Shown here: positions 14,708 through 23,929 of the stretch, piece by piece | How positions within the stretch are numbered: position 1 is the stretch's first letter | Layout: each line of letters opens with the position of its first letter | From: Eudoraea chungangensis | GTDB taxonomy: Bacteria; Bacteroidota; Bacteroidia; Flavobacteriales; Flavobacteriaceae | NCBI RefSeq assembly: GCF_029360665.1 | Contig: NZ_JARDUB010000003.1 | Span: forward strand, 124,001-188,000 | Length of the DNA stretch: 64,000 bases | Direction: 5' to 3' | The notes under the pieces: model-generated | The model's database searches: none | Told to the model about the DNA's origin: nothing | Seen by the model: the letters and a program-made list of their open reading frames with translations, nothing else | Program-made: the position numbers and the translations under genes

Positions 14708-15952
14708 CTATTTAATTTTTTCTATCTGTTTTCCTTTTTCAGACATCTGCGAGCTTACAAAAGGAATAGGGACTCCTTTCAAGAGCATGTTCCAATAAAC
14801 CCATCTAAAAGCAAGCTTTCCCATATGGTTTAATTTACTCTCTTTTAAGAGTTTTAAAGGTCCTATTCCCGGCAAAGGAAATGATCCTTCTACTGGCTCT
14901 TGGGTGTAGTTAAAATCAATTAAAAGGGCCTTTCCATCTCCGGTTTCAATAAAACAATTCGAATGTCCGTCAAACTCTTCTTTTAAAGGATCATCATTAA
15001 TGAACCTCAATACATTGTCTGTCAATATTTCTGCCTCAAAATGTGCTACAGACCCGGCCTTAGATGCTGGTAAATTTGTAGCATCCCCAATGGCAAAAAT
15101 ATTTTTATGTGCCAAGGTTTGTAAGGTAGCCTTGTGAGTAGGGATAAAATTTAATTCATCTCCAAGACCAGAGCGCTCAATTAAGGGATCTCCCATATTA
15201 GTGGGAACCGTAACCAAAAGGTCGTAGGCTACTTCCTTTTCGCCATAATCCACTATTTTTCCATTCTCATAATCTACCCGTTCAATATTAAAATCTGTAA
15301 CTTCTTTAATATTTTTTTCTTTTAATAAATAATCCAAGGCCTGTGTTGCCCTGGGTTTAGTGAATGCACCACTAAGTGGAGTAACAAAGGTTATGTCTAC
15401 CTTATCCCTAATTCCTTTGTTCTTAAAATAAGAATCTGCAAGAAAGGCAAACTCTAAAGGAGCAACAGGGCATTTAATAGGCATTTCTGCTATATGGACT
15501 ACCAGTTTACCTCCTTCCCAAACGCGCAATTTATCTCTTAGCGCCTTGGATCCGTCGTAAGTATAGAAGTCGAAAATTTTATTCTTCCAATCCGGACCAG
15601 TCATACCTTCTATCTCCTCTGGAACCGTTTTTGTACCAGTGGCCACTATGAGAATATCATAAGAACAGGATTCTCCAGACTTAAGCAAAACCTTGTTTTC
15701 TTCTGGAATTATCTTATCAATACTTTGTTGTATATAACTTACTCTCTTGGGAATAAACTTTGAGCCCTTTTTCTTAACCTGCTTAGAAGAATAAATATCG
15801 AATGGAAGAAATAAAAACCCAGGTTGGTAGTAGTGTGTTTTACACTCGTCAATAATGGAAATATTCCAATCCACAGCAGGAAGCTTTGAATTTAAATGGT
15901 TTGCCATCATGGTTCCCGCTGTGCCTGCTCCTAAAATTAGTAGATTCTTCAT
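14708..15952 (-). CDS. sqr: Sulfide:quinone oxidoreductase-like FAD protein
   Basis: A 414-residue flavoprotein of the SQR/FCSD family. The FAD motif LGAGTAGTMMANHL opens the protein. HYYQPGFLFLPFD, ATGTKTVPEEIEGM, PIKCPVAPLEFAF (C161) and FAIGDATNLPASKAGS are typical SQR blocks, and C333 (SNCFIETG) is well placed to pair with C161 at the active site. A hydrophobic, amphipathic C-terminus (LAFRWVYWNMLLKG) would dock on the membrane. Family members oxidise sulfide to sulfane sulfur and reduce quinone. It is first in the unit with tusE and dsrE2 and has the palindromic operator upstream. Confidence 0.88.
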   Translation of the reverse strand: MKNLLILGAGTAGTMMANHLNSKLPAVDWNISIIDECKTHYYQPGFLFLPFDIYSSKQVKKKGSKFIPKRVSYIQQSIDKIIPEENKVLLKSGESCSYDILIVATGTKTVPEEIEGMTGPDWKNKIFDFYTYDGSKALRDKLRVWEGGKLVVHIAEMPIKCPVAPLEFAFLADSYFKNKGIRDKVDITFVTPLSGAFTKPRATQALDYLLKEKNIKEVTDFNIERVDYENGKIVDYGEKEVAYDLLVTVPTNMGDPLIERSGLGDELNFIPTHKATLQTLAHKNIFAIGDATNLPASKAGSVAHFEAEILTDNVLRFINDDPLKEEFDGHSNCFIETGDGKALLIDFNYTQEPVEGSFPLPGIGPLKLLKESKLNHMGKLAFRWVYWNMLLKGVPIPFVSSQMSEKGKQIEKIK

Positions 15953-16016
15953 AACCAGACCTTTTACTTAAATTAATTGATGTAAAAGTAAATGCCTTAC
16001 TCTGATTATTATATGA

Positions 16017-16024
16017 CAAATATC
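16017..16024 (-). promoter_or_regulatory. -7-like box of the SQR promoter
   Basis: GATATTTG on the - strand resembles TAnnTTTG. A TTG lies 19 bases upstream within the palindrome's right arm region, which is an acceptable -33 spacing for Bacteroidota. The operator would then overlap the -33 box. Confidence 0.4.
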
Positions 16025-16038
16025 AGGTTAAACCCTTG

Positions 16039-16054
16039 TGTAACAATGGTTACA
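16039..16054. promoter_or_regulatory. Putative operator of the SQR unit
   Basis: TGTAAC and GTTACA are perfectly inverted around AATG, 86 bases upstream of the SQR start codon. It has the longest arms of the - strand copies, with the same core as those before soxC and tauE. Confidence 0.75.
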
Positions 16055-16135
16055 GACGAATGTAGTAAGAAAAAATTTTACGGATTTTACCTTAGTAAAA
16101 TATTAGAAGAATCCCGTAGCCAAGTGTTATATCGA

Positions 16136-16921
16136 TTATTTTGCGGTCCATCCGCCGTCTACTGTGAGCATAGAACCTACCATATAGCTACCAGCATCAC
16201 TTGCCAAAAAGAGTGCTGCTCCCTGTATCTCTTTTAATTCTCCCCAACGGGCCAAAGCAGTAGCTCCAACAATAAAATTTTTTGCTTCCGGGGTATCTGC
16301 TATTGGAATATTCATTTCTGTTAAAAAAGGACCAGGACAGATGGCATTTACGGTAATATTAAAGGGAGCAAGCTCCAAACCTAAGGCCCTAGTCATTTGA
16401 ACCACTGCACCCTTACTGGTGGCATAGGGTGTTCTGTTTGCAAGGCCAACTAGACCGAGGGTACTAGCCATATTAATTATACGACCATATCGGTTTTTCT
16501 TCATGTTTGGAGTAACTGCACGAGAGGCATTCCATGTCCCTTCTACATTAACCTTCATGACCTCGGCAAAATCTTCAGGACTTAACTCATCAATGGCTCC
16601 TCTGATGTTTATCCCAGCACTATTAATGAGGACGTCAATTTTACCAAATTCCTCGATAATCTTTTCTACCACAGACTCAACTTCAATTAAGTTTGTTACA
16701 TTGGCAGCATAAGCCCTAGCGGGAACAGAATAATCCTCTTCTAACTTTTTAGCCGCCGCTAAGCCTTCTTCCAAATTTCTATTTACAAGGATTGGGGTGC
16801 AACCGGCCGAAGCCAGGCCAGCCGCCATGGCATAACCTAATCCTTTAGACCCTCCAGTAATCATGGCAATCCTGCCTGGCATTTGAAATAGTTGTACTCC
16901 AGGTAAAGCTTGATCTTTCAT
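16136..16921 (-). CDS. SDR oxidoreductase, KduD/gluconate 5-dehydrogenase-like
   Basis: A 261-residue classical short-chain dehydrogenase. The NAD(P) motif TGGSKGLGYAMAAGLA, NSAGINIRG, the serine in NMASTLG and YATSKGA (YxxxK) are all present, and the end MVGSMLTVDGGWTAK is typical of sugar-acid SDRs. It most resembles gluconate 5-dehydrogenase or 2-dehydro-3-deoxy-gluconate 5-dehydrogenase. It follows the TIM-barrel gene by 15 bases. With the divergent dehydratase and gluconate permease nearby, sugar acid oxidation is the likely role. The substrate is not determinable. Confidence 0.87.
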   Translation of the reverse strand: MKDQALPGVQLFQMPGRIAMITGGSKGLGYAMAAGLASAGCTPILVNRNLEEGLAAAKKLEEDYSVPARAYAANVTNLIEVESVVEKIIEEFGKIDVLINSAGINIRGAIDELSPEDFAEVMKVNVEGTWNASRAVTPNMKKNRYGRIINMASTLGLVGLANRTPYATSKGAVVQMTRALGLELAPFNITVNAICPGPFLTEMNIPIADTPEAKNFIVGATALARWGELKEIQGAALFLASDAGSYMVGSMLTVDGGWTAK

Positions 16922-16936
16922 CTTATTTAATTATTT

Positions 16937-18007
16937 CTAACTAAAGCCAAGAATATTTTTGGCATAGTTTAATGAATATTGGTTGTTTTTTGTTTCTAGT
17001 GCAAGGCGGTCATCAACGGAATTACCAGATATATTTGGTAGGTCCTTCTTTGAGCCGGCCTTTTTTAAGTTGTGTAAAAACCCAGCAAACTGACTTGCGG
17101 AAATATTGTCAAATGTTTCCCAATAAATATCTGTTAAGCACGGAATTTTTAAGGGGTCTCTTGTAATCATTTCTAGATTGAATCGAATGTCTGGATTACT
17201 TCTTTTAATCGTTTTCACCATTTCAGGAATATCCAGATATCCTTCTCCAAGATTAACTTCCGATAGCAGGAAACCATCTTCATATTCTTCTATACCCATG
17301 TCTTTTAAATGTACACTAAAGGAATAAGGTGCAAGAGCCTTAACTACTTCCATCGGATCTTCTAATAGCGCAATATTGTTCCCTGTATCTAAGGTAACCC
17401 CAATCCACTCCTTGTCTAATTTACTTAAAACCTGCAGCATTTCCTCAATTCTCCAATCTTTGTGGTTTTCTACAGCCAATCTAATCTTATGTTTTTTAAC
17501 AATAGCCTCCGACATTTTTAAGGAGGTCTCCGATGCTTTTCTAAATTCAACGAAAGCATCATTGGTCTTAAAGGTCTCATACCTCCGACCAGAGAGACAT
17601 GCCGTTCTAAGTGTATCAATGCCCGCTATTTTCGCACCTTCAACTTCAGACTCAAACCTTGAAACATCCGCCTTATTCTTTGGTAGACTAATCTGGCCCT
17701 CAAGGAAAACATCCAACTCTTCAACCCTAGTTCGAACTTTTTTTGCATAGTCCTTATCCCATCCTCTTACACTGAATTGCATGCCGCCAAAACCCACAGA
17801 AGCGCTGTACTCTATCATTTCCAATGAATTGGTAAAAGCCGGATAAGTTTTACTTTCTAATTTGGCATAACGCCTTTGCATATAAGAGGCTTCGGCAATA
17901 CCAAATCTCATTTCATTGAAAACTGATGAAAATACAGGTAAACTTGGCATTAATAATCCCATTACACTTGCAGAACTTGTATTTTTCAGAAAGTTTCTCC
18001 TCCTCAT
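16937..18007 (-). CDS. Tat-exported sugar phosphate isomerase/epimerase-like TIM barrel
   Basis: A 356-residue protein with an N-terminal Tat-type signal (RRRNFLKNTSSASVMGLLMP) and an AP endonuclease family 2 / xylose isomerase-like TIM barrel. Metal-site candidates are AVENH (Glu), TLDTGNN (Asp), SVHLKDM (His) and FNLEMI (Glu), in the usual order. Export of such proteins is common in Bacteroidota and Planctomycetota sugar loci, where they are thought to act on oxidised sugars outside the cytoplasm. Probably co-transcribed with the SDR downstream and divergent from the dehydratase operon. Confidence 0.85.
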   Translation of the reverse strand: MRRRNFLKNTSSASVMGLLMPSLPVFSSVFNEMRFGIAEASYMQRRYAKLESKTYPAFTNSLEMIEYSASVGFGGMQFSVRGWDKDYAKKVRTRVEELDVFLEGQISLPKNKADVSRFESEVEGAKIAGIDTLRTACLSGRRYETFKTNDAFVEFRKASETSLKMSEAIVKKHKIRLAVENHKDWRIEEMLQVLSKLDKEWIGVTLDTGNNIALLEDPMEVVKALAPYSFSVHLKDMGIEEYEDGFLLSEVNLGEGYLDIPEMVKTIKRSNPDIRFNLEMITRDPLKIPCLTDIYWETFDNISASQFAGFLHNLKKAGSKKDLPNISGNSVDDRLALETKNNQYSLNYAKNILGFS

Positions 18008-18253
18008 AGTTAGTAGAATTATTATATAGACAGCGTATATGCCTTAAATGAAAAAGGCTGTCATTCTTTTAAAGCCTAGCTGTGTTTGTTTTAAAAGTAA
18101 CAAAAGTATTTTATAGCCAACACCAAATTGTAAAAAAAAACGCCTTTCACAAATTAACTCTGGTTCCATTTTGTTTCCTCCTTTAAAGATGATAACTTGA
18201 TTTCCAATTCATATCTTGTATTATAACAACCACAACCTAACGCAAACTTTAAA
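18008..18253. other. Divergent promoter region of the sugar-acid locus
   Basis: 246 bases between divergent operons, with no gene. It must hold two promoters, but no convincing paired boxes were found. A partial GTAAC-AAAA-GTA element near 18096 has only one good arm. Confidence 0.5.
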
Positions 18254-19984
18254 ATGAAAAAAGAGAATTCTAAAAAACTAAGAAGTGAAGACTGGTTTAA
18301 TCCCGAAGACCCTAAAACAGCCTTTATTCATAGGTCATGGTTACGTAATCAGGGTTATCCTAATGACTATTTTCAAGGGCGACCGGTTATTGGAATTTGC
18401 AACACATGGTCTGAGCTTACCCCCTGCAATGGGCATTTAAGGGAGTTTGCTGAGTTTGTTAAGCGGGGAGTTCTGGAAGCCGGAGGGGTTCCTTTCGAAT
18501 TTCCAGTTACCAGTATGGGCGAAATTTTAATGCGCCCTACGGCCATGCTCTTTAGAAATCTGGCAAGTATGGATACAGAAGAATGTATTAGAGCCAACCC
18601 TTTAGACGGGGTTGTTCTCTTAACCGGTTGTGACAAAACAACGCCCTCTACGGTAATGGGTGCCTGCAGTGTAAACTTACCCACCATTGTTGTTCCTGGG
18701 GGTCCAATGCTTAATGGTAAATATAAAGGAGAAAGGATTGGATCTGGTACTTTCGTATGGTCCTTAAAAGATAAAATTAAAACTGAAGGTTTTACGGAAG
18801 AAGATCAAATTGAAGCGGAAATATGTTCGGCCAGAAGTGCCGGGCACTGCATGACCATGGGTACCGCTTCTACCATGGCTTGTATGGTAGAATCTTTGGG
18901 ACTAACACTTCCCGGGGCAGCGGCCATTCCGGCTGTGGATTCCAGGAAAAAAGTAATGGCTCAGTTATCTGGAAGGAGAATCGTAGAAATGGTGAGAGAA
19001 GATTTAAAACTATCTAAAGTTCTCACTAAAGAGGCCTTTGAAAATGCCATAAAAATTAATGCTGCCATTGGTGGGTCTACCAATTTCATTATACATCTTC
19101 AGGCAATTGCAGGAAGAATTGGAGTACCCTTAAACCTAAAAGAATTTGATACTTTAGGAAGTAAAATCCCGCTTTTAGTAAATTTAATGCCTTCAGGAAA
19201 GTTTTTGATGGAAGATTTCTTTGATGCAGGAGGCTTACCAGTTGTTATCAGGGAAATGAAAGAACACCTGCACAACGATGCCATTACAGTTAATGGCAAG
19301 GCTATTGGAGACAACAATCAGCATGCAGAGTGCTATAATTCAGAGGTTATAGCACCTTTAGACAAACCTTTTATTGAAGAAGCAGGCATAGCCGTTCTAT
19401 ACGGGAATTTATGTGAAAACGGTGCCGTAATTAAACCTTCAGCGGCTAGTCCTGAGCTAATGACTCATAGAGGAACCGCAGTGGTTTTTGAAACTATTGA
19501 AGACTGCCATGCAAACATAGACAGACCCGATTTAGAAATTGATGAAAATAGCATAATTGTTTTAAAAGGGGTGGGCCCTGTTGGATACCCAGGTATGCCC
19601 GAAGTTGGGAATGTAGATCTTCCGGAAAAAATTCTTAAAAAGGGGATTAAGGACATGGTAAGAATATCTGATGGTAGAATGAGTGGTACCGCCTTTGGAA
19701 CAGTAATTTTACACGTGTCCCCTGAATCTTCCATCGGAGGTGTATTGGGCTTAGTTGAATCTGGTGACATTATCTCTCTGGACGTCCCTAATAGAAAATT
19801 ACATCTAGAAGTGTCTTCCGAAGAATTAGAAAAAAGAAAAGCTGCTTGGATACCACCAAAGAACCTTTATAACAGGGGCTATACCAACTTATATACAAAA
19901 ACCGTACAACAGGCGCATCTGGGCGCTGATTTTGATTTTCTGGTAGGAAATTCAGGATCTGATGTCTCCAGAGATGCTCATTAA
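18254..19984 (+). CDS. IlvD/Edd family sugar-acid dehydratase
   Basis: A 576-residue IlvD/Edd dehydratase. The iron-sulfur ligands fit C58 (TPCN), C126 (GCDKTTPSTVMGAC) and C199 (AGHCMTMGTAST), and the magnesium lysine and aspartate region DGRMSGTAFG is present. Family members are dihydroxyacid, phosphogluconate or sugar-acid dehydratases such as xylonate, arabonate, galactonate or fuconate dehydratase. The neighbours (GntP permease 12 bases downstream, rhamnose mutarotase and SDR) and the lack of ilv genes make a sugar-acid substrate much more likely than branched amino acid synthesis. The product would be a 2-keto-3-deoxy acid. Confidence 0.87.
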   Translation: MKKENSKKLRSEDWFNPEDPKTAFIHRSWLRNQGYPNDYFQGRPVIGICNTWSELTPCNGHLREFAEFVKRGVLEAGGVPFEFPVTSMGEILMRPTAMLFRNLASMDTEECIRANPLDGVVLLTGCDKTTPSTVMGACSVNLPTIVVPGGPMLNGKYKGERIGSGTFVWSLKDKIKTEGFTEEDQIEAEICSARSAGHCMTMGTASTMACMVESLGLTLPGAAAIPAVDSRKKVMAQLSGRRIVEMVREDLKLSKVLTKEAFENAIKINAAIGGSTNFIIHLQAIAGRIGVPLNLKEFDTLGSKIPLLVNLMPSGKFLMEDFFDAGGLPVVIREMKEHLHNDAITVNGKAIGDNNQHAECYNSEVIAPLDKPFIEEAGIAVLYGNLCENGAVIKPSAASPELMTHRGTAVVFETIEDCHANIDRPDLEIDENSIIVLKGVGPVGYPGMPEVGNVDLPEKILKKGIKDMVRISDGRMSGTAFGTVILHVSPESSIGGVLGLVESGDIISLDVPNRKLHLEVSSEELEKRKAAWIPPKNLYNRGYTNLYTKTVQQAHLGADFDFLVGNSGSDVSRDAH

Positions 19985-19996
19985 ATATCCAATTTT

Positions 19997-21334
19997 ATGT
20001 TAACCATTGTTTTATTACTCTTAAGTGTTGCTATCATCGTAGTTCTCACTGCCAAATTAAATGTTCATCCTTTTCTGGCCTTATTAGGGGCTGCTCTCTT
20101 TTTTGGACTTTGCTCCAGTATGCCTTTAGATACTATTATAAAATCTATAAACGATGGTTTTGGAATTACTTTGGGAAAAATTGGGGTGGTAATTGTTCTT
20201 GGGGTAATTATTGGTGCTTTTCTTGAACATTCTGGGGGAGCTTATAAGCTGGCAGAAATTATCCTAAAAATTATTGGAAGAAAAAGAGTACATGAAGCCA
20301 TGGGCTTGGTGGGATTTGTAGTTTCTATACCCGTATTTGCAGATAGTGGATTTATTATTCTAAACCCCTTAAATAAAAGTCTATCTAAACGCGCGGGGCT
20401 CTCCATTGTGGGAACCGCCACTGCTTTAATTCTTGGTTTAATGATTACCCATGTCTTGGTACCCCCTACTCCGGGACCTATTGCCGCCGCTGGAATCATT
20501 GGCGCTGATGTTGGATTGGTAATGTTAGTGGGCTTAGTCATTGGCTTGCTATCTCTTATTGTAGCGGTAGTATATTGTAAAAAAATGGGATCCAAACACT
20601 ATATAGATCCAAATCCTGATATATCCGAAGATGAAATTCAGGAAAAGATAAAACAGGCCCCAACTGCCTTTAAATCGTTCTTACCCATTTTAGTCCCTAT
20701 TCTTCTCATCGTTGGCAAGTCGCTCATTGAATTTAAATTGACCGAAGAACAGGCCACTACTGCCTGGGCTTCAGCCGTGTCTTTTATTGGAACTCCAGTT
20801 ATTGCACTTACTATTGGAATGCTTCTTGCCTTTTTATTGCCACGGAAATGGGATAAGACCATTCTATCCACCACAGGTTGGGTAGGAAAATCGCTTACAG
20901 ATGCTTCCAATATTATTCTAATAACCGGCGCGGGAGGAATCTTCGGAACTATCCTTCAAAATAGTGGCATTGCCGATACTTTGGCAGATTCTCTTTCTAC
21001 CGCCAATTTGGGTATTTGGCTTCCATTTTTTCTTTGTGCTGCCATAAAAACCGCACAAGGCTCGTCCACTGTAGCGCTTATTACTACAGCCTCCATTATC
21101 GCACCTTTACTTATTTCCATGGGTTTTGCCACAGAAATTGACAAGGCATTGGTAGTGGCAGCAATTGGTGCAGGAGCCATGGTTGTTTCTCACGCTAACG
21201 ACAGTGGCTTTTGGATATTGACACAATTTGCAGGAATTGATGTGAAGACAGGTTATAAGGTATATACCCTTGGGACTTTTGTTGTTGGAACATTTGCTGC
21301 ATTTTTGGTATATATTGCCTCCTTTATTCTTTAG
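19997..21334 (+). CDS. GntP family gluconate:H+ symporter-like permease
   Basis: A 445-residue integral membrane protein with about twelve helices. It starts MLTIVLLLLSVAIIVVLTAK, and GntP-typical blocks such as VVIVLGVIIGAFLEHSGGAYKLAE and LVPPTPGPIAAAGIIGADVG are present. The C-terminal half contains GAGGIFGTILQNSGI and SHANDSGFWILTQF, the family's second repeat. GntP members carry gluconate, 5-keto-gluconate, or other sugar acids with protons. It is co-transcribed with the dehydratase (12-base gap), so it probably imports that enzyme's substrate. Confidence 0.93.
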   Translation: MLTIVLLLLSVAIIVVLTAKLNVHPFLALLGAALFFGLCSSMPLDTIIKSINDGFGITLGKIGVVIVLGVIIGAFLEHSGGAYKLAEIILKIIGRKRVHEAMGLVGFVVSIPVFADSGFIILNPLNKSLSKRAGLSIVGTATALILGLMITHVLVPPTPGPIAAAGIIGADVGLVMLVGLVIGLLSLIVAVVYCKKMGSKHYIDPNPDISEDEIQEKIKQAPTAFKSFLPILVPILLIVGKSLIEFKLTEEQATTAWASAVSFIGTPVIALTIGMLLAFLLPRKWDKTILSTTGWVGKSLTDASNIILITGAGGIFGTILQNSGIADTLADSLSTANLGIWLPFFLCAAIKTAQGSSTVALITTASIIAPLLISMGFATEIDKALVVAAIGAGAMVVSHANDSGFWILTQFAGIDVKTGYKVYTLGTFVVGTFAAFLVYIASFIL

Positions 21335-21388
21335 ATTATCTTTTTAAAATAAGGTGATAACGAGGATTATTTTGTATTTTAGAAAGCT

Positions 21389-23917
21389 ATGTATAGGAGA
21401 ATAAAGTTGCTCTTTAAGGGAATAGGCATAACGGTTGTCTGTATGGCAATTAGTTGTCAAAAAAATCCTTCCCCGCCTTTAAGTCCGTCAGATGCTTTAA
21501 AAAGCTTTGTTTTAGAAGATACTAGTTTGGAGATTCAATTAGTCGCATCAGAACCATTAATTGAAGATCCCGTTGCCATCTCTTTTGATGAGGCAGGAAG
21601 GTTATGGGTTGTAGAGATGTTGGGCTTTATGCAAGACATTGAAGGCTCTGGTGAGAAAGATCGTATTGGAAGAATTAAGGTTCTTTTCGACAATAACCTT
21701 GATGGACAAATGGATTCTGCCCAAATATTTATGGATAGTCTAATTCTCCCCAGAGCTATCGCCGTGGTCAATGGAGGGGCCCTAGTTGCTGAAAATATGC
21801 CTCTGTGGTATGCCAAAGATTCGAATGGCGATTTTATTGCAGATACGAAGATCCTTATTGATTCTACTTATGGCGGATTAGGTGTTCCGGAACACTCAGG
21901 AAATGGCCTTTGGAGAGGAATGGATAATTGGTACTACAATGCCAAATCGGAAACTCGATATCGATGGAAAAATGGGGAGTGGATATCAGAACCGACCGAG
22001 TTTCGTGGACAATGGGGAATTTGCCATGACAATGCGGGCAGATTGCATTATAATTATAATTGGTCCCAACTACATGCAGACTTGGTTCCTCCGAATACCA
22101 TGCAGAGAAATCTTCACCACAAATCAAATAACGGTATAGATCACGGGCTTACCCTGGATAGGAGAATTTATCCCATCAGAAGTAATACAGCAGTTAACAG
22201 AGGTTATGTGCCTGGCACGCTAGACAAAGATGGTAAACTTCTTGAATTTGCTTCGGCCTGTGGACCATTAGTATACAGAGGAGATCTTTTATCGGAGACA
22301 TATTTGGGAGATGCTTTTATATGCGAGCCAACTGGTAACTTAATTAAAAGAAATCATATTATTGAAAATGGCTTTATTCTGGAAGCCCAGGCGGCCTACG
22401 AAAAGAAAGAATTTCTGGCCTCCTCAGACGAAAGATTTAGGCCAATTTCGCTCTCCTCAGGTCCCGATGGTGCCCTCTATGTTGTAGACATGTATAAGGG
22501 TATTATTCAACATGCCCCATATATGACCGAGTATTTAAAAGAGGTAAGTCTAAAGCGCAATTTGGATAAGCCAATACATATGGGTCGCATTTGGAAAATT
22601 ACCAAACCAGGGACACCAAAAAAGGAACCAATCGACCTAGGTAAAATACAACCCTCTGAATTGGTTAGCTATCTTGGAAGTCCCGATGGATGGACCAGAG
22701 ATATGGCCCAGCGACTATTAGTAGAAAGACAAGATTTAGAAATATTACCCCAACTAAGTACTCTTTTAAAAAGTGATAACCCCTTGGGGCAATTGCACGC
22801 CTTATGGACACTGGAGGGCCTGGAGTATAAAGATCCGGACCTATACCTTATGGCATTGCATTCAGAAGATAGTAAGGTAAAGCAGGCAGCCTTGAGAATT
22901 TACAGCAATATTTTGCTTAGAGAACACCAGACAACCGATGAATTAGAGGCTTATGTTCGTAAAGACTTTAGTAATTCAGACCCGGCTTTGCAATTGCAAA
23001 TGGTATTAATATCCAATCAACTAAGTGAGAAGTTGGCTTTTGAAATCTGTACGTCTTTCTTAGAAATTCATAGTGGTGACCCATTGGCCAGAGATGCGGT
23101 AATGAGTAGTCTTCAAGATAGAGAACTTACTTTTTTTAAAGCTCTAAGAGCTAATGAGAATTGGAAGTCTTATACTCAAAATCAGGAAATTTTTCTAGAA
23201 CTTTTAAGCTCAGCTATTGCGGTTAAAGCTTCAGAGGAGGAAGTAATTTTTCTGTTAGATCTGGCGAATACTTCTAAACAGGAAGATATTTGGGTTTCTA
23301 ATGCTATAATTCAGGGAATTCTAAATAGTGTTGCGCTGCGAGAAGATACGCAAATTGAATTGAGCCAAAAGCCGAAAATCTTTGTAGCAAATAATAATCA
23401 TAGCATTACTCAGCTAGAAAGCTTTGATAAGCTACAAACACTTTTTAATTGGCCTGGCAAGCCCGCAGTAGAAAAATTGAAGCAAAATGAGGTAATAGAG
23501 GTAGACCCAACAATTATGGCGGCCGGCAGACAGAAATACTTAAATTTATGTGCCAATTGTCATGGAACCAAGGGAGAAGGAATGCCTCGATTTGCACCGC
23601 CATTAAAACAATCTGAATGGGTTATTAAAGAAAAAGAAAAACTAGCCATGATTTTATTACACGGCATGGAAGGCCCAATAAGAGTAAATGGAAAAGAGTA
23701 TGGTATACCCGATATTCTGCCTAGTATGCCCTCCTTTTCTACCTTGCAGAATGAAGATATCGCTGCTATCGCCACCTATATAAGAAATAGTTGGGGTAAT
23801 TCTGGAGAATCCTTAAAATCTAGTATAGTGGGTAGGATTCGTTTTCGAACACAAGGAAAAATAACACCATGGAAGGCTGAGGAATTGGATACCGTTATTT
23901 TTGATTATAAGCTTTAA
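21389..23917 (+). CDS. PVC-type membrane-bound dehydrogenase lipoprotein with C-terminal cytochrome c
   Basis: An 842-residue lipoprotein with the lipobox ending at C23 (MAISC). Residues about 40-400 form a beta-propeller dehydrogenase domain (VAISFDEAGRLWVVEMLG, LYVVDMYKGIIQHAP). Residues 420-690 look like HEAT/ARM helices. A haem c motif CANCHGTKGEG at C721-H725 is followed by a methionine region (ILPSMPSF). The domain order matches the 'PVC-type haem-binding CxxCH' proteins of Bacteroidota and Planctomycetota, often predicted to oxidise sugars or alcohols and pass electrons to the haem. It is 54 bases after the permease and 12 before the rhamnose mutarotase, so it is in the same operon. 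Confidence 0.85.
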   Translation: MYRRIKLLFKGIGITVVCMAISCQKNPSPPLSPSDALKSFVLEDTSLEIQLVASEPLIEDPVAISFDEAGRLWVVEMLGFMQDIEGSGEKDRIGRIKVLFDNNLDGQMDSAQIFMDSLILPRAIAVVNGGALVAENMPLWYAKDSNGDFIADTKILIDSTYGGLGVPEHSGNGLWRGMDNWYYNAKSETRYRWKNGEWISEPTEFRGQWGICHDNAGRLHYNYNWSQLHADLVPPNTMQRNLHHKSNNGIDHGLTLDRRIYPIRSNTAVNRGYVPGTLDKDGKLLEFASACGPLVYRGDLLSETYLGDAFICEPTGNLIKRNHIIENGFILEAQAAYEKKEFLASSDERFRPISLSSGPDGALYVVDMYKGIIQHAPYMTEYLKEVSLKRNLDKPIHMGRIWKITKPGTPKKEPIDLGKIQPSELVSYLGSPDGWTRDMAQRLLVERQDLEILPQLSTLLKSDNPLGQLHALWTLEGLEYKDPDLYLMALHSEDSKVKQAALRIYSNILLREHQTTDELEAYVRKDFSNSDPALQLQMVLISNQLSEKLAFEICTSFLEIHSGDPLARDAVMSSLQDRELTFFKALRANENWKSYTQNQEIFLELLSSAIAVKASEEEVIFLLDLANTSKQEDIWVSNAIIQGILNSVALREDTQIELSQKPKIFVANNNHSITQLESFDKLQTLFNWPGKPAVEKLKQNEVIEVDPTIMAAGRQKYLNLCANCHGTKGEGMPRFAPPLKQSEWVIKEKEKLAMILLHGMEGPIRVNGKEYGIPDILPSMPSFSTLQNEDIAAIATYIRNSWGNSGESLKSSIVGRIRFRTQGKITPWKAEELDTVIFDYKL

Positions 23918-23929
23918 ATAAATCAACAC

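Noticed and set aside
15992-16237. Open frame of 81 codons between SQR and the SDR gene on the + strand
   Set aside because: It runs through the SQR operator and promoter and overlaps the SDR gene end on the other strand; the translation has no family resemblance.
18096-18112. GTAAC-AAAA-GTATT as another sulfur-type operator
   Set aside because: The right arm is too far from GTTAC and the neighbouring genes are sugar genes; AT-rich DNA gives such half sites by chance.
18254-19984. Dihydroxyacid dehydratase for branched amino acids (ilvD)
   Set aside because: No ilv genes nearby, while a gluconate-type permease, SDR and sugar mutarotase surround it; the family alone cannot decide, so no ilvD symbol is given.
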